From: an uncultured Anaerovibrio sp.
Lineage (GTDB): Bacteria > Bacillota > Negativicutes > Selenomonadales > Selenomonadaceae
Reading direction: 5' to 3'
Length of the DNA stretch: 51,902 nucleotides
Assembly: GCF_947302755.1 (NCBI RefSeq)
Contig: NZ_CAMYWM010000004.1
Location: forward strand, 1-51,902
The translations under genes were made by a program, and so were the position numbers. Below, piece by piece: positions 42,661-51,044 of the stretch (the stretch's first letter is position 1; each line of letters opens with the position of its first letter). The notes under the pieces are model-generated. The model was given only the letters and a program-made list of their open reading frames with translations. It was not told the DNA's origin and ran no database searches.

Positions 42661-44076
42661 ATGGACACAGCAATAATTTTTATTGCGCTTATTGGTCTTA
42701 TGTATATGGCATATCGCGGTGCTTCCGTAATCCTGGTGGCCCCTCTCTTTGCCGTAGTGGCCGCCCTTGGAAGTGAGCATGCAGCGTTACCTATTTTCAG
42801 TGAGCTCTATATGACCAAGGCTGCTGAATACATCAAGAATTACTATCCGATCTTTCTCTTTGGTGCTATCTTTGCCCGCCTTATGGAAAAGGGGGGCATG
42901 GCCGCATCTGTGGCAGGAAAGATTATTGAAATATTAGGTGAAAAACGGGCTGTGCTGGCTGTGCTTTTGGGCTGCGGTGCCCTGACCTACGGCGGCCTTT
43001 CCGTATTCGTGGTGGCATTTGTTATGTACCCCTTCGGTGCTGTGGTATTTAAAAAGGCTGATATTCCAAAGCGTCTGTTACCGGCTGCCCTGTGGATGGG
43101 TATATTCTCCTTTGCCATGGTTGCCCTGCCTGGTACGCCGCAGATTCAGAACATTATTCCTTCCTCCTATTTCGGAACCTCTACCTGGTCCGGTGTGGGA
43201 ATCGGTTTGTTCGCTTCTTTGGTATTCCTGCTCATGGGGTGGGGCTGGATTTCCTTTCGGGCCAAGCGGCTGAAGGCCAACGGTGAAGGCTACGGCCGTC
43301 ATATTGAATTCGGTCAGAGACGTCATAAGCTGCCTAATCCCAACTGGAAGGTTTCCTGTGTCCCCCTGCTGATGGTTATTGTTCTAAACGTAATTCTGTC
43401 CAATCCCTTTGCCTGGGAATGGGGCTTCCACTGGGATCAGAATTCTCTTGAGTCTCTGTCCGATATGAAGCTGTCTCTCCTGGCCCACTCGGTAGCCAAG
43501 ATTTCTGCCGGCTGGTCCATCAGTATTTCCCTGATTATCAGCTCCATTGCGGCAGCCTTTATTGCCCGCCGCCATCTTCGCCTTCAGGATGGTATGCTGC
43601 CTACCATTAACGGCTCGGCTGTATCCTCCTGCAGTGCAGTATTGAATGTGGCCTCCGGCTACGCCTTTGGTTGTGTAGTGGTAAGTCTGGGCGGCTTTGC
43701 CGTTATCAAGGATTTCCTGTTAAATCTGGATTTTGGTGGCGGCCCCCTGTTTTCGGCTGTGCTTACCACCAATGTTATGTGCGGTATAACCGGTTCCGCC
43801 TCCTCCGGCCTGACCATCGCCCTGTCTATGCTGGGTGATCAGTGGGCCCAGATGGCCACGGCTGCCGGCATTCCATTGGAGGTTCTCCATCGAATTGTGG
43901 CGGTTTCCTCCATCGGCATTGACCCGGTGCCCCATGCCGGTGCTCTGGTCACTCTGTTGGCCATTTGCGGCCTTAGCCATAAGGAATCCTATGCTGATAT
44001 TATTGTGCTGATGGGGATGAAGTTCCTCGTACCCTTCCTCTGTGTAATGTTCTATATGCTTACAGGTATTGCTTAA
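42661..44076 (+). CDS. GntP-family permease
   Basis: A 471-residue transporter with about 12 to 14 membrane helices. The C-terminal part (GSASSGLTIALSMLG, HRIVAVSSIGIDPVPHAGA, and the ICGLSHKESY loop) is typical of the GntP family, whose members carry gluconate, D-hydroxybutyrate, glycerate or similar hydroxy acids with protons. The N-terminal ARLMEKGGMAASVAGKI and the PGTPQIQN motif fit as well. Substrate cannot be told. It lies between two cobalamin riboswitches and may have been inserted there. GGGAGGAG precedes ATG 42661. Confidence 0.85.
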   Translation: MDTAIIFIALIGLMYMAYRGASVILVAPLFAVVAALGSEHAALPIFSELYMTKAAEYIKNYYPIFLFGAIFARLMEKGGMAASVAGKIIEILGEKRAVLAVLLGCGALTYGGLSVFVVAFVMYPFGAVVFKKADIPKRLLPAALWMGIFSFAMVALPGTPQIQNIIPSSYFGTSTWSGVGIGLFASLVFLLMGWGWISFRAKRLKANGEGYGRHIEFGQRRHKLPNPNWKVSCVPLLMVIVLNVILSNPFAWEWGFHWDQNSLESLSDMKLSLLAHSVAKISAGWSISISLIISSIAAAFIARRHLRLQDGMLPTINGSAVSSCSAVLNVASGYAFGCVVVSLGGFAVIKDFLLNLDFGGGPLFSAVLTTNVMCGITGSASSGLTIALSMLGDQWAQMATAAGIPLEVLHRIVAVSSIGIDPVPHAGALVTLLAICGLSHKESYADIIVLMGMKFLVPFLCVMFYMLTGIA

Positions 44077-44097
44077 TATCTTAAAATGCAATATACT
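44069..44097 (+). promoter_or_regulatory. Promoter of the second cobalamin riboswitch
   Basis: TTGCTT and TATACT are spaced by 17 bases; the -35 box overlaps the stop codon of the permease gene. Confidence 0.5.
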
Positions 44098-44112
44098 ATA
44101 TCTAAATTAATA

Positions 44113-44325
44113 TTTGGAACAGGTGCCAATGCCTAATATAGGTTGGCCTAACATGAGAAACCGGTTAAAGGCCGGTACGGTCCCGCCACTGTAGCAGGGA
44201 GTCAGATCTTACTATGTCACTGGAGCATTCCAGGAAGGCAAGGTCATGACGATGAACTGGAGTCAGGAGAACTGCCTGTTGGACAATCACCGTTATTACC
44301 TGCGAGCGATAGGGAGGGGATTATT
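44113..44325 (+). ncRNA. Cobalamin riboswitch 2, upstream of cbiK
   Basis: It carries GGAACAGGTGCC, GGTACGGTCCCGCCACTGTA, GTCACTGG, CAGGAAGGCAAGG and GGAGTCAGGAGAACTGCCTG in the correct order. The following terminator (44353-44390) and the cbiK gene make it a standard off-switch: high B12 should stop transcription of the exported CbiK and perhaps the genes behind it. Confidence 0.95.
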
Positions 44326-44352
44326 TACAGGTTTCTTATGAGGTTGTAAGTA

Positions 44353-44390
44353 AAAGCTCTTTCACGCTGGTTCGTGAAGGAGCTTTTTAA
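44353..44390 (+). terminator. Riboswitch 2 expression-platform terminator
   Basis: AAAGCTCTTTCAC and GTGAAGGAGCTTT pair over 13 positions with one mismatch and continue into TTTTT, 31 bases before the cbiK start. Confidence 0.85.
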
Positions 44391-44421
44391 AATGTTTATT
44401 TATAAAGAGAGGTAAAGTATT

Positions 44422-45417
44422 ATGAAGAATTTGAAGAAAATGGTAGCATGTTCCCTGGCTTGTGCCGCACTGTTCTCTGTAAATGTCAACAGCACTGAGG
44501 CCGCCTATACCCTGAATCCGGAGGTTACCACAGCCACTACTGCTCTGAAGAATGCTTCCCAGATTGGCGTAATGGTAAATGAGAACAAGACCATGGCCAA
44601 GAAGGCCAACAAGGATGCCATTCTTGTAATGAGCTTTGGTACTACCTATAAGGATAATCGGGACAAAACCATTACCCAGACTGTAGCCGATATTCAGGCA
44701 GCTCATCCTGGTGTAAAGGTAGTTACTGCCTTTACTTCCCATATTATTATTGACCGCATCAAGGCCAATGAGGGTATTACCTACCCAACTCCTGAGCAGG
44801 CTTTGGAGCAGCTGAAGAAGGAGGGCTACACCCGGGTTGCCCTTACCACTCTGGATGTAATCCCAGGTATGGAATATTCCTATGATGTGGCTGTATTCCA
44901 TCAGTACAAGGACCAGTTCAAGAAGATGACCATGGGCACCTCTCTCATGTACTGGATGGGTCAGGAGGAGCAGCGTGATGATATCATGGAGACCATGAAG
45001 GCCTTTGCCACCCAGTTCCCAAAGATCGGTGCTGAGGATGCCGTTCTCATTCTGGAGCATGGTACCCCACATCCTGCCAATGCCTATTATACCGTAATGC
45101 AGAACCGCCTGAATCAGCTGGGCTACAGCAATGCTTACATTTATACTGTAGAGGGTTGGCCTGCCCTGAACGATATTATTCCTCAGCTTAAGGAAAAGGG
45201 CATCAAGAACGTTACTCTCATGCCTATGATGATGGTGGCCGGTGACCATGCCAACAATGATATGGCCGGTAATGAGGAGGATTCCCACAAGACCATTTTG
45301 ACCCAGTCCGGCTTCAACGTAAACACTTATATCCACGGTCTCGGTGAAAACAAGGCTATTCGTGACATCTATGTAAAGCGGGCTAACGAGGCCTGGGATG
45401 CTTTGCAGGCAAAATAA
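44422..45417 (+). CDS. cbiK: Exported CbiK-type cobalt/iron chelatase
   Basis: A 331-residue anaerobic cobaltochelatase homologue with a signal peptide (1-28, ending TEA-A), so it is exported, like the periplasmic CbiK-P of Desulfovibrio. The active-site residues known from Salmonella CbiK are kept: E151 (IPGMEY), H213 (LEHGTPHP) and H276 (VAGDHANND). Other marks are ILVMSFGTTYKDNRDKT and YTVEGWP. A periplasmic chelatase cannot serve the cytosolic B12 pathway directly, so a role in metal or tetrapyrrole handling at the envelope is more likely. It is controlled by riboswitch 2 and followed by exbB-exbD-tonB. Confidence 0.92.
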   Translation: MKNLKKMVACSLACAALFSVNVNSTEAAYTLNPEVTTATTALKNASQIGVMVNENKTMAKKANKDAILVMSFGTTYKDNRDKTITQTVADIQAAHPGVKVVTAFTSHIIIDRIKANEGITYPTPEQALEQLKKEGYTRVALTTLDVIPGMEYSYDVAVFHQYKDQFKKMTMGTSLMYWMGQEEQRDDIMETMKAFATQFPKIGAEDAVLILEHGTPHPANAYYTVMQNRLNQLGYSNAYIYTVEGWPALNDIIPQLKEKGIKNVTLMPMMMVAGDHANNDMAGNEEDSHKTILTQSGFNVNTYIHGLGENKAIRDIYVKRANEAWDALQAK

Positions 45418-45445
45418 TTATATTAAATAAAACCATTGAAGCAGT

Positions 45446-45475
45446 GCCCCCTTGGTTGTGATATACTAAGGGGGT
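45446..45475 (+). other. Hairpin between cbiK and exbB
   Basis: GCCCCCTT and AAGGGGGT can pair around GGTTGTGATATACT, followed by AATGTTTTG. It may be a weak terminator that lowers expression after cbiK, an mRNA-stabilising hairpin, or overlap a promoter for exbB (TTGAAG, then TGATAT at 17 bases). Confidence 0.4.
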
Positions 45476-45500
45476 AATGTTTTGCAAGGAGGATTTTTTC

Positions 45501-46118
45501 ATGGATTTAATCATGACTGGTATCAGTTTTTTTCACAAGGGCGGTCCGGTAATGTATATCTTGCTGCTGGCCTCCATATTTGTGGTGACCATCGCCATTG
45601 AGCGGACCATGTACTTTAATGCCAAGGATCCGGGCCGCAGCTTTGCCCGGGATTTTGCGGACAGACTCAGCCAAGGGGACCGGGAGGGAGCAGCCCGGCT
45701 GGCCGGCAGCACCAAAGGGGCCCTGCCCTCCCTGCTGGCCAAGGGAATGGCCTTTACCGGCAATGAAACTGTATCCCTCCATACCTTCTGGGAGGTTCAG
45801 TCCGGTATTGCCCTCACCCGCTTCCGTAAGCGGCTGTACTATTTAAATGTGATTGTTACCATGGCCCCTCTGCTGGGCCTTTTAGGCACCATCAGCGGTA
45901 TGATTTCCGCCTTTAGTGTATTCAACCTGGAATCCGGCCAGGCCGGCACCATTACCGGTGGCGTGGGTGAAGCCCTTATTGCCACGGCCATGGGCCTGTG
46001 TACGGCCATTATTGCCCTGGCAGTTCACGCCTATTTTACCCAGCGGATTGACAGTATCGTTTCCGATATGGAGCAGTGCTTCTCTCTGGCTGAGGGCATG
46101 GCAGAGGAGCGTGAGTAA
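45501..46118 (+). CDS. exbB: ExbB/TolQ-type proton channel
   Basis: A 205-residue MotA/TolQ/ExbB protein with three membrane helices (about 17-38, 114-140, 155-178) and a cytoplasmic loop between the first two. The signature is in helices 2-3: APLLGLLGTISGMISAF and GGVGEALIATAMGLCTAI. It forms the proton channel with ExbD and powers TonB. AAGGAGG precedes ATG 45501. It begins a coupled exbB-exbD-tonB set. ExbB rather than TolQ is chosen because tonB is adjacent. Confidence 0.93.
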   Translation: MDLIMTGISFFHKGGPVMYILLLASIFVVTIAIERTMYFNAKDPGRSFARDFADRLSQGDREGAARLAGSTKGALPSLLAKGMAFTGNETVSLHTFWEVQSGIALTRFRKRLYYLNVIVTMAPLLGLLGTISGMISAFSVFNLESGQAGTITGGVGEALIATAMGLCTAIIALAVHAYFTQRIDSIVSDMEQCFSLAEGMAEERE

Positions 46119-46119
46119 G

Positions 46120-46530
46120 ATGCGCATCCGCGACCGTCACGATTTTGATAAACCGGAGGTCATGATAATACCGATGATTGATATAATGTTCTTTCTGCTG
46201 GTATTTTTCATGCTCAGTACCCTGTATATGGTTAATTTAAAAACAGTTCCCGTAAATATGCCCAAGGCCCAAAGTGCGGAGACCCAGATGAATGTAAATT
46301 ATCTGGTGACTATGAAAAAGGATGGCTCCCTGTGGCTGGAGGACAAGCTTATCAGCGAACAGGAGCTTATTGCCAGGGCCAAGGCTGAAAGCTCCCGCAA
46401 TCCGCGGTTTGCCGTGGTTGTACGGGCTGACCAGAGCCTGGATTACGGCATGGTTATCGGTCTGTTGGATAAATTTAAGGCAGCAGGCATTACCAAGTTT
46501 GGCTTGGCGGCGGAATCCGGAGGTAATTGA
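46120..46530 (+). CDS. exbD: ExbD biopolymer transport protein
   Basis: A 136-residue bitopic protein: a short basic N-terminus, one membrane helix (about 17-37) with the proton-carrying D21 (IIPMIDIMFFLLVFFML) and a periplasmic domain ending in LDKFKAAGITKFGLAAE. It starts one base after the exbB stop. Forms the stator with ExbB. The long open frame 5' of 46120 overlaps exbB and is not used. Confidence 0.95.
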   Translation: MRIRDRHDFDKPEVMIIPMIDIMFFLLVFFMLSTLYMVNLKTVPVNMPKAQSAETQMNVNYLVTMKKDGSLWLEDKLISEQELIARAKAESSRNPRFAVVVRADQSLDYGMVIGLLDKFKAAGITKFGLAAESGGN

Positions 46531-46531
46531 T

Positions 46532-47374
46532 ATGGCCTCAGATAATTCAGACAAGAAGCGGGAATATCGGGCCTGGGCCGCCTCGCTGCTTATTCACCTG
46601 CTGATATTTGTCATTGTATGCCTTACGGGCCTCTTTGTGGTGGTATCCCCCCGTCAGGAGCAGCCGGTGGATGTAAGCCTCTATGATGCAGATGCCGGCG
46701 GAGGACATCAGGGCGGTGGTGCTTCGGCCCCTGCTCCTGCCCCTGAGTCGGCGGCCCCACCTCCGGCTGCTCCCTCCATTGATGATGTGGTGCTGGATAA
46801 GAAAAAGGAGGAAATCCTGCCCAAGATAGAGGAAACCTTTACCAGGGAGCCGGAAAAGCAGGAGCAATTTAAAAAGGAGCACAATGCCCCTGTAGCACCG
46901 GCCGTGGTAGCCAGTGCCAACGGAACTGATCAGGGGGATAAAACCGCCGTCCAGGGCGGCTCCGGCAGTGGCTCTGAGGGTACCGGTACGGGTAACGGCC
47001 CCGCCGGAAATGGTACCGGCAATGGCAGCGGTACCGGTGAGGGCAGCGGCAACGGCGATGGCGATGGTCCCGGCAGCGGTGACAGTGAAACCAAGCGTCC
47101 GGCCATATCCCCAACCCTGCTGGAGGCCCCTGAGCCCGAATATCCCGAAGACCTTCGCCAACGGAATATAAAGGGCCAGGTGGTGGTCCGTATCGTGGTG
47201 GGCACCGATGGCAGTGTAATGAGCGCGGAGATTGAAGACTCCTCCGGCTACGGGGAAATGGACCAATCAGCCCTGGATGCGGCCTGGGGATATCGCTATA
47301 CCACGGCCTATAACGAATACGGCCAGGCCGTAACCTTCCAAAAACGGGTGAGGATTACCTTTAAGCTGCGGTGA
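46532..47374 (+). CDS. tonB: TonB energy-transducing protein
   Basis: A 280-residue TonB: N-terminal anchor helix (about 16-38), a Pro/Ala/Glu region (PAPAPESAAPPPAAPS), a long Gly/Ser/Thr/Asn linker (about 130-180) and the C-terminal TonB domain (about 195-280; EPEYPEDLRQRNIKGQVVVR, GTDGSVMSAEIEDSSGYG). It links the ExbBD motor to outer-membrane receptors. The Gly-rich linker replaces the usual Pro-Lys/Pro-Glu rod. It overlaps nothing and starts one base after exbD. No TonB-dependent receptor is in the window. Confidence 0.92.
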   Translation: MASDNSDKKREYRAWAASLLIHLLIFVIVCLTGLFVVVSPRQEQPVDVSLYDADAGGGHQGGGASAPAPAPESAAPPPAAPSIDDVVLDKKKEEILPKIEETFTREPEKQEQFKKEHNAPVAPAVVASANGTDQGDKTAVQGGSGSGSEGTGTGNGPAGNGTGNGSGTGEGSGNGDGDGPGSGDSETKRPAISPTLLEAPEPEYPEDLRQRNIKGQVVVRIVVGTDGSVMSAEIEDSSGYGEMDQSALDAAWGYRYTTAYNEYGQAVTFQKRVRITFKLR

Positions 47375-47405
47375 TAACGAGTATTATTTTGCGGAGTACC
47401 CATTT

Positions 47406-48272
47406 ATGATAAAAATTCAAGGATTAATTAAGGAATTTCAAATAAAAAATAAAGAGAAAAAGACGGTTACCAAGCGGGCGGTGGATAATTTGTCACTCCA
47501 CGTGAAGCCGGGAGAGATATTTGGTATATTGGGCCCCAATGGGGCGGGCAAAACCACCACCATTCGCATGCTGACCATGGAAACCAGGCCTACCCTGGGG
47601 GAGATTTATTATAATGGGGAATCCATCAAAAAAAATCCCTTGGAAATAAAGAAGCTGATTGGGGTAGTACCCCAGCATATTAATTTTGACAATGACCTGA
47701 CGGTGGGGGAAAACATGGAGCTCCATGGCCGCCTGCACCATATGAGCAGCGACAAACGCCGGGCCCGTATCAAGGAAATGCTGGATTTTGTGGAGCTGGG
47801 GGATACCATTAACCGTATGCCCCGCTCCCTGTCCGGCGGTATGAAGCGGCGTCTGCTCATTGCCCGCTCCCTCATTCATGAGCCGAAGATTTTGTTTATG
47901 GACGAGCCTACGGTGGCCCTGGATCCCCAGGTGCGCCGCCGTATATGGGAGCTTATTCGGGTGCTGGCCGCCCAGGGGACTACGGTGATCATTACTACCC
48001 ATTATATTGAGGAGGCAGAAGCCCTCTGTAACCGGGTGGCTATTGTAAATAAGGGACGGCTGGTGGCCATCGACACACCGGAGGCCTTTTGCAACCGGCT
48101 GGGGCGCATTACGGTGGAGTGGGATGGGCCCAATGGCCACGAATATCAATTTTTTGAAAGCCGTCAGGAGGCAGCGGCCTTTGCCGGCACCCTGGAGCAT
48201 GGGGCCCATATCAGGCGAACCAATTTGGAGGATGCCTTTATTGAGCTTACGGGACGAAGGGAGGGTGTATAA
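47406..48272 (+). CDS. ABC-2 transporter ATP-binding protein
   Basis: A 288-residue ABC ATPase of the drug/antigen exporter class (CcmA/NodI/DrrA-like). Walker A GPNGAGKTT is near residue 43-51, signature LSGGMKRRLLIARSL near 141-155, Walker B ILFMDEPTVALD near 161-172, and the switch histidine in ITTHYIEEAE. The permease gene overlaps it by one base. Location 31 bases after tonB places it in the same transcription run. Substrate unknown; it is an exporter or efflux type by family. Confidence 0.88.
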   Translation: MIKIQGLIKEFQIKNKEKKTVTKRAVDNLSLHVKPGEIFGILGPNGAGKTTTIRMLTMETRPTLGEIYYNGESIKKNPLEIKKLIGVVPQHINFDNDLTVGENMELHGRLHHMSSDKRRARIKEMLDFVELGDTINRMPRSLSGGMKRRLLIARSLIHEPKILFMDEPTVALDPQVRRRIWELIRVLAAQGTTVIITTHYIEEAEALCNRVAIVNKGRLVAIDTPEAFCNRLGRITVEWDGPNGHEYQFFESRQEAAAFAGTLEHGAHIRRTNLEDAFIELTGRREGV

Positions 48273-49009
48273 TGCTAAGGGATATATGGACCGTCTTTTG
48301 GCGGGATTGGGTGGTATTAAAACGTCGTCTGCCCAAATTTATCCTCAGCCGCATGGTGGCTCCAATGCTGTATTTGGTGGCCTTTGGCTGGGGGCTGGGG
48401 CGAAGCATTCAGGTGGGCTCCGGCTCCTACCTTGACTTTTTGGTACCGGGCATCATGGCCCTGAATTCCATGAATATCAGCTACAACAGCCTCACCCCCC
48501 TGTGTACGGAACGGATTTACCATCGCAGCATTGGGGAATATATTATAGCGCCCATGCATTTCACTGCCTTTATTATCGGTAAGATTATGGCGGCGGTGCT
48601 GCGGGGCCTGATTTCCTCGGCCATTATTGTGGCTCTGGCCCTGGTCTTTGGGGCTCATTTAAATATTACTCCTCTTTTTTTGCTGATTCTTATTTTGAAT
48701 TGTGTTATATTTGCCGAGGTGGGCTTCTTTGCAGCCCTGAAAATGGACAGCTACGAGGAGCTGTCCCAGGTAAATACCTACCTGCTGCTGCCCATGTCCT
48801 TTTTGTGCGGTACCTTCTTTAGTACTCAGACCCTGCCTGAGGCGTTTCGCTGGTTTATTGAGGTGCTGCCCCTGACCCATACCAGCTACCTGCTTCGGGG
48901 GATTTCCACCCAGTCGCCGGTGGCCATGGAATCGGTGGCGGTGTTGACAGTATATGCTATAATAGGTTTTATATTAGGCAGTAAGGCCTTTAGGGATCAA
49001 TCAAAATAG
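48272..49009 (+). CDS. ABC-2 type permease
   Basis: A 245-residue membrane protein with six helices of the ABC-2 (NodJ/DrrB) family: N-terminal FWRDWVVLKRRLPK, RMVAPMLYLVAFGWGLGRSI, and PLTHTSYLLRGI before the last helix. It is the partner of the ATPase it overlaps. In Gram-negative bacteria this type exports drugs, lipids or glycans. Its link to metal uptake is by position only. Confidence 0.85.
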   Translation: MLRDIWTVFWRDWVVLKRRLPKFILSRMVAPMLYLVAFGWGLGRSIQVGSGSYLDFLVPGIMALNSMNISYNSLTPLCTERIYHRSIGEYIIAPMHFTAFIIGKIMAAVLRGLISSAIIVALALVFGAHLNITPLFLLILILNCVIFAEVGFFAALKMDSYEELSQVNTYLLLPMSFLCGTFFSTQTLPEAFRWFIEVLPLTHTSYLLRGISTQSPVAMESVAVLTVYAIIGFILGSKAFRDQSK

Positions 49010-49049
49010 AAGGATTTTACCTATAGGGTTGTATATAAAAAGGAATGCT

Positions 49050-49919
49050 ATGCTGAAACGATTATTTAGGCACTCCAAGGGAGAGGGCAATGACTGCTCC
49101 AGGCTGTGCTGTACGAAAATTGAAAATTTCACTGTGAAGGCCGGTAAGCTGACTATCTTTGAGAACGTGAATATCCACGTCCATTGTGGTCAGCTTACGG
49201 CAGTTATCGGTCCAAATGGGGCAGGGAAGAGTACCCTTCTTAAGGCAATTTTGGGGGAGGTCAGTCATACCGGTACCCTGAAATATACCGATGCCAAGGG
49301 AAAACGCACCGGCAAGCCCATTATTGGCTATGTGCCCCAATATTTGAACTTTGATGTCAGTGCGCCCATAACGGTACTGGACCTTTTTTCTGCCTGTCAG
49401 TCCTGGCGGCCCATTTGGCTGTTGCCCTCCAACCTCCGCAGTGAGGTGGAGAACAGCTTGAGGCGGGTTAAGGCGGCAGAATTGATTGACCGTCGGCTGG
49501 GAGCCCTGTCCGGTGGGGAGCTGCAGCGGGTGCTGCTGGCCCTGGCCCTCAATCCCATGCCGGATATTCTCTTGTTGGATGAGCCTGTATCCGGAGTGGA
49601 CCAAAATGGCCTGGAGATTTTTTACAATATATTGGAGGATTTGCAAAACAATGAGGATATGGCGATTATCCTTATTTCCCACGACCTTAACATGGTGGCC
49701 CGCCATGCTGACCAGGTGGTTTTGATGAATAAGGGTGTGGTGTGCAATGGTACTCCTGAGGCGGTCTTCAGCGATCATCGCACCAGAAAAATTTTCGGTA
49801 TGCTTACCGATGGCGGTACCCATCGGGGTGGCACCGGCTTTGTATGGGTGGAGCACAGGAAAAAACCACATGGTCAGTCCTGTGGCTGTCCCGAGTGCGT
49901 ATCAAAGGAGGTCGAATAA
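49050..49919 (+). CDS. Metal-type ABC transporter ATP-binding protein, ZnuC-like
   Basis: A 289-residue ATPase of the ABC-3 metal group (ZnuC/MntB/TroB). Walker A VIGPNGAGKSTLLKAILGE, signature LSGGELQRVLLALALNP, Walker B ILLLDEPVSGVD and the ISHDLNMVARHAD switch are complete. The N-terminus has a CC pair (SRLCCTKIENF) and the C-terminus ends with HRKKPHGQSCGCPECVSK, a His/Cys cluster that could bind a metal. ATG 49050 follows AAGGA; the 49029 TTG lacks a site. The permease follows with overlapping TAATG. No ZnuA-type binding protein is present. Confidence 0.88.
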   Translation: MLKRLFRHSKGEGNDCSRLCCTKIENFTVKAGKLTIFENVNIHVHCGQLTAVIGPNGAGKSTLLKAILGEVSHTGTLKYTDAKGKRTGKPIIGYVPQYLNFDVSAPITVLDLFSACQSWRPIWLLPSNLRSEVENSLRRVKAAELIDRRLGALSGGELQRVLLALALNPMPDILLLDEPVSGVDQNGLEIFYNILEDLQNNEDMAIILISHDLNMVARHADQVVLMNKGVVCNGTPEAVFSDHRTRKIFGMLTDGGTHRGGTGFVWVEHRKKPHGQSCGCPECVSKEVE

Positions 49920-50758
49920 TGGAATATATCTATGACCTCCTGAACGCCTTACCCTTTGAGTGGCTGGAATATGATTTTATGAAAAATGCCTTTTTGGCCA
50001 TTTTGCTCATAACGCCCCTATTTGGTCTGCTCAGCACCATGGTGGTGTCCAACCGCATGGCCTTCTTTTCCGATTCCCTGGGACATGGGGCCTTTACGGG
50101 ACTGGCCATTGGAGCTGTGGTGGGACTCTTTTCGCCCATGCTTTCTTTGCTGGTCTTTTCGGTAATCTTTGCCCTCCTTATCACCTGGATTAAGAATAAA
50201 AGCTCTGCTTCCACTGATACCATTATCGGGGTCTTTTCCTCCACTGGTATCGCCGTAGGTCTGATGATGATGTCCTATGGGGGCGGCTTCAATAAGTTCA
50301 GCAATTACCTGATAGGGGATATCCTCAGCATTACCACCCAGGAACTGGGCTATCTGGTTCTGGTTCTGGTGCTGGTGTTTATTGCCTGGGGGCTTATGTT
50401 CAATAAATTGCTGGTATTAAGTGTCAATCAGTCCTTTGCCCGCAGTCGGGGGATTAATGTAATATTGGTTGAGGCTGTATTTGCCGCCATGGTGGCGGTG
50501 GTGGTGGCCATCAGTATTCAATGGGTGGGGCTGTTGATTATCAACTCTTTGCTGGTACTGCCCGGGGCAGCAGCCCGCAATGTGTCCAACAGCGTTAAGC
50601 AATATCATGTCATGTCCGTGGGCAGTGCCATGCTATCAGGGATTTCCGGCCTTGTTTTGGCGTATCACTTCAATATGGCGGCGGGAGCCACCATCGTGGT
50701 AATTTCCGCCCTGATTTTCTTTATCACCATGGCCTTAAAGCCCTATTTTCTTCGCTAA
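49919..50758 (+). CDS. Metal ABC transporter permease, ZnuB-like
   Basis: A 279-residue ABC-3 family permease with about eight membrane helices. Family motifs include SNRMAFFSDSLGHGAFTGLAIG (about 44-65), KNKSSASTDTIIGVF and LLIINSLLVLPGAAARNVS. It pairs with the preceding ATPase (overlapping TAATG) and AAGGAGG lies upstream. Transport of Zn2+, Mn2+ or Fe2+ is typical; the cobalamin context leaves cobalt or a chelate possible. It is the last gene of the run that starts at cbiK. Confidence 0.9.
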   Translation: MEYIYDLLNALPFEWLEYDFMKNAFLAILLITPLFGLLSTMVVSNRMAFFSDSLGHGAFTGLAIGAVVGLFSPMLSLLVFSVIFALLITWIKNKSSASTDTIIGVFSSTGIAVGLMMMSYGGGFNKFSNYLIGDILSITTQELGYLVLVLVLVFIAWGLMFNKLLVLSVNQSFARSRGINVILVEAVFAAMVAVVVAISIQWVGLLIINSLLVLPGAAARNVSNSVKQYHVMSVGSAMLSGISGLVLAYHFNMAAGATIVVISALIFFITMALKPYFLR

Positions 50759-50917
50759 AGCTCCCCGGAATAATGGTCAGGGGCAGCCTTGGTCCGTTCA
50801 GCTGTGGTACTGCAAAATTCAACAATTTTTAAAAAAATAAAATTTTTGTGGAAAGTTTTTGCCGATTGGGGTATAATATTCATTGTTAAATTTTCATTTC
50901 GCAACAACTTTTATTTG

Positions 50918-50992
50918 GCGCTCGTAGTCCAGTGGATAGGACGTTAGCCTCCGGAGCTGAAAGCGTGGGTTCGACTCCCGCCGAGCGCACCA
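50918..50992 (+). tRNA. tRNA-Arg (CCG)
   Basis: Acceptor arms GCGCTCG/CGAGCGC pair fully. The anticodon stem TTAGC/GCTGA encloses CTCCGGA with anticodon CCG (50951-50953), T-loop GGTTCGACTCC, encoded CCA. A TATAAT at 50872 is a likely -10 box. Confidence 0.95.
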
Positions 50993-51002
50993 GGAAAAAA
51001 AC

Positions 51003-51030
51003 AGGCCTGCCTACCTTAGGCAGGCCTTTT
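51003..51030 (+). terminator. Terminator after tRNA-Arg
   Basis: AGGCCTGCCT and AGGCAGGCCT are a perfect 10-bp stem followed by TTTT. Confidence 0.9.
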
Positions 51031-51044
51031 GAGTGCCCTAAAAA

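Noticed and set aside
42661-44076. Permease as the target of cobalamin riboswitch 1
   Set aside because: Three terminators and a separate promoter (42561-42589) lie between. GntP permeases are not known B12 genes.
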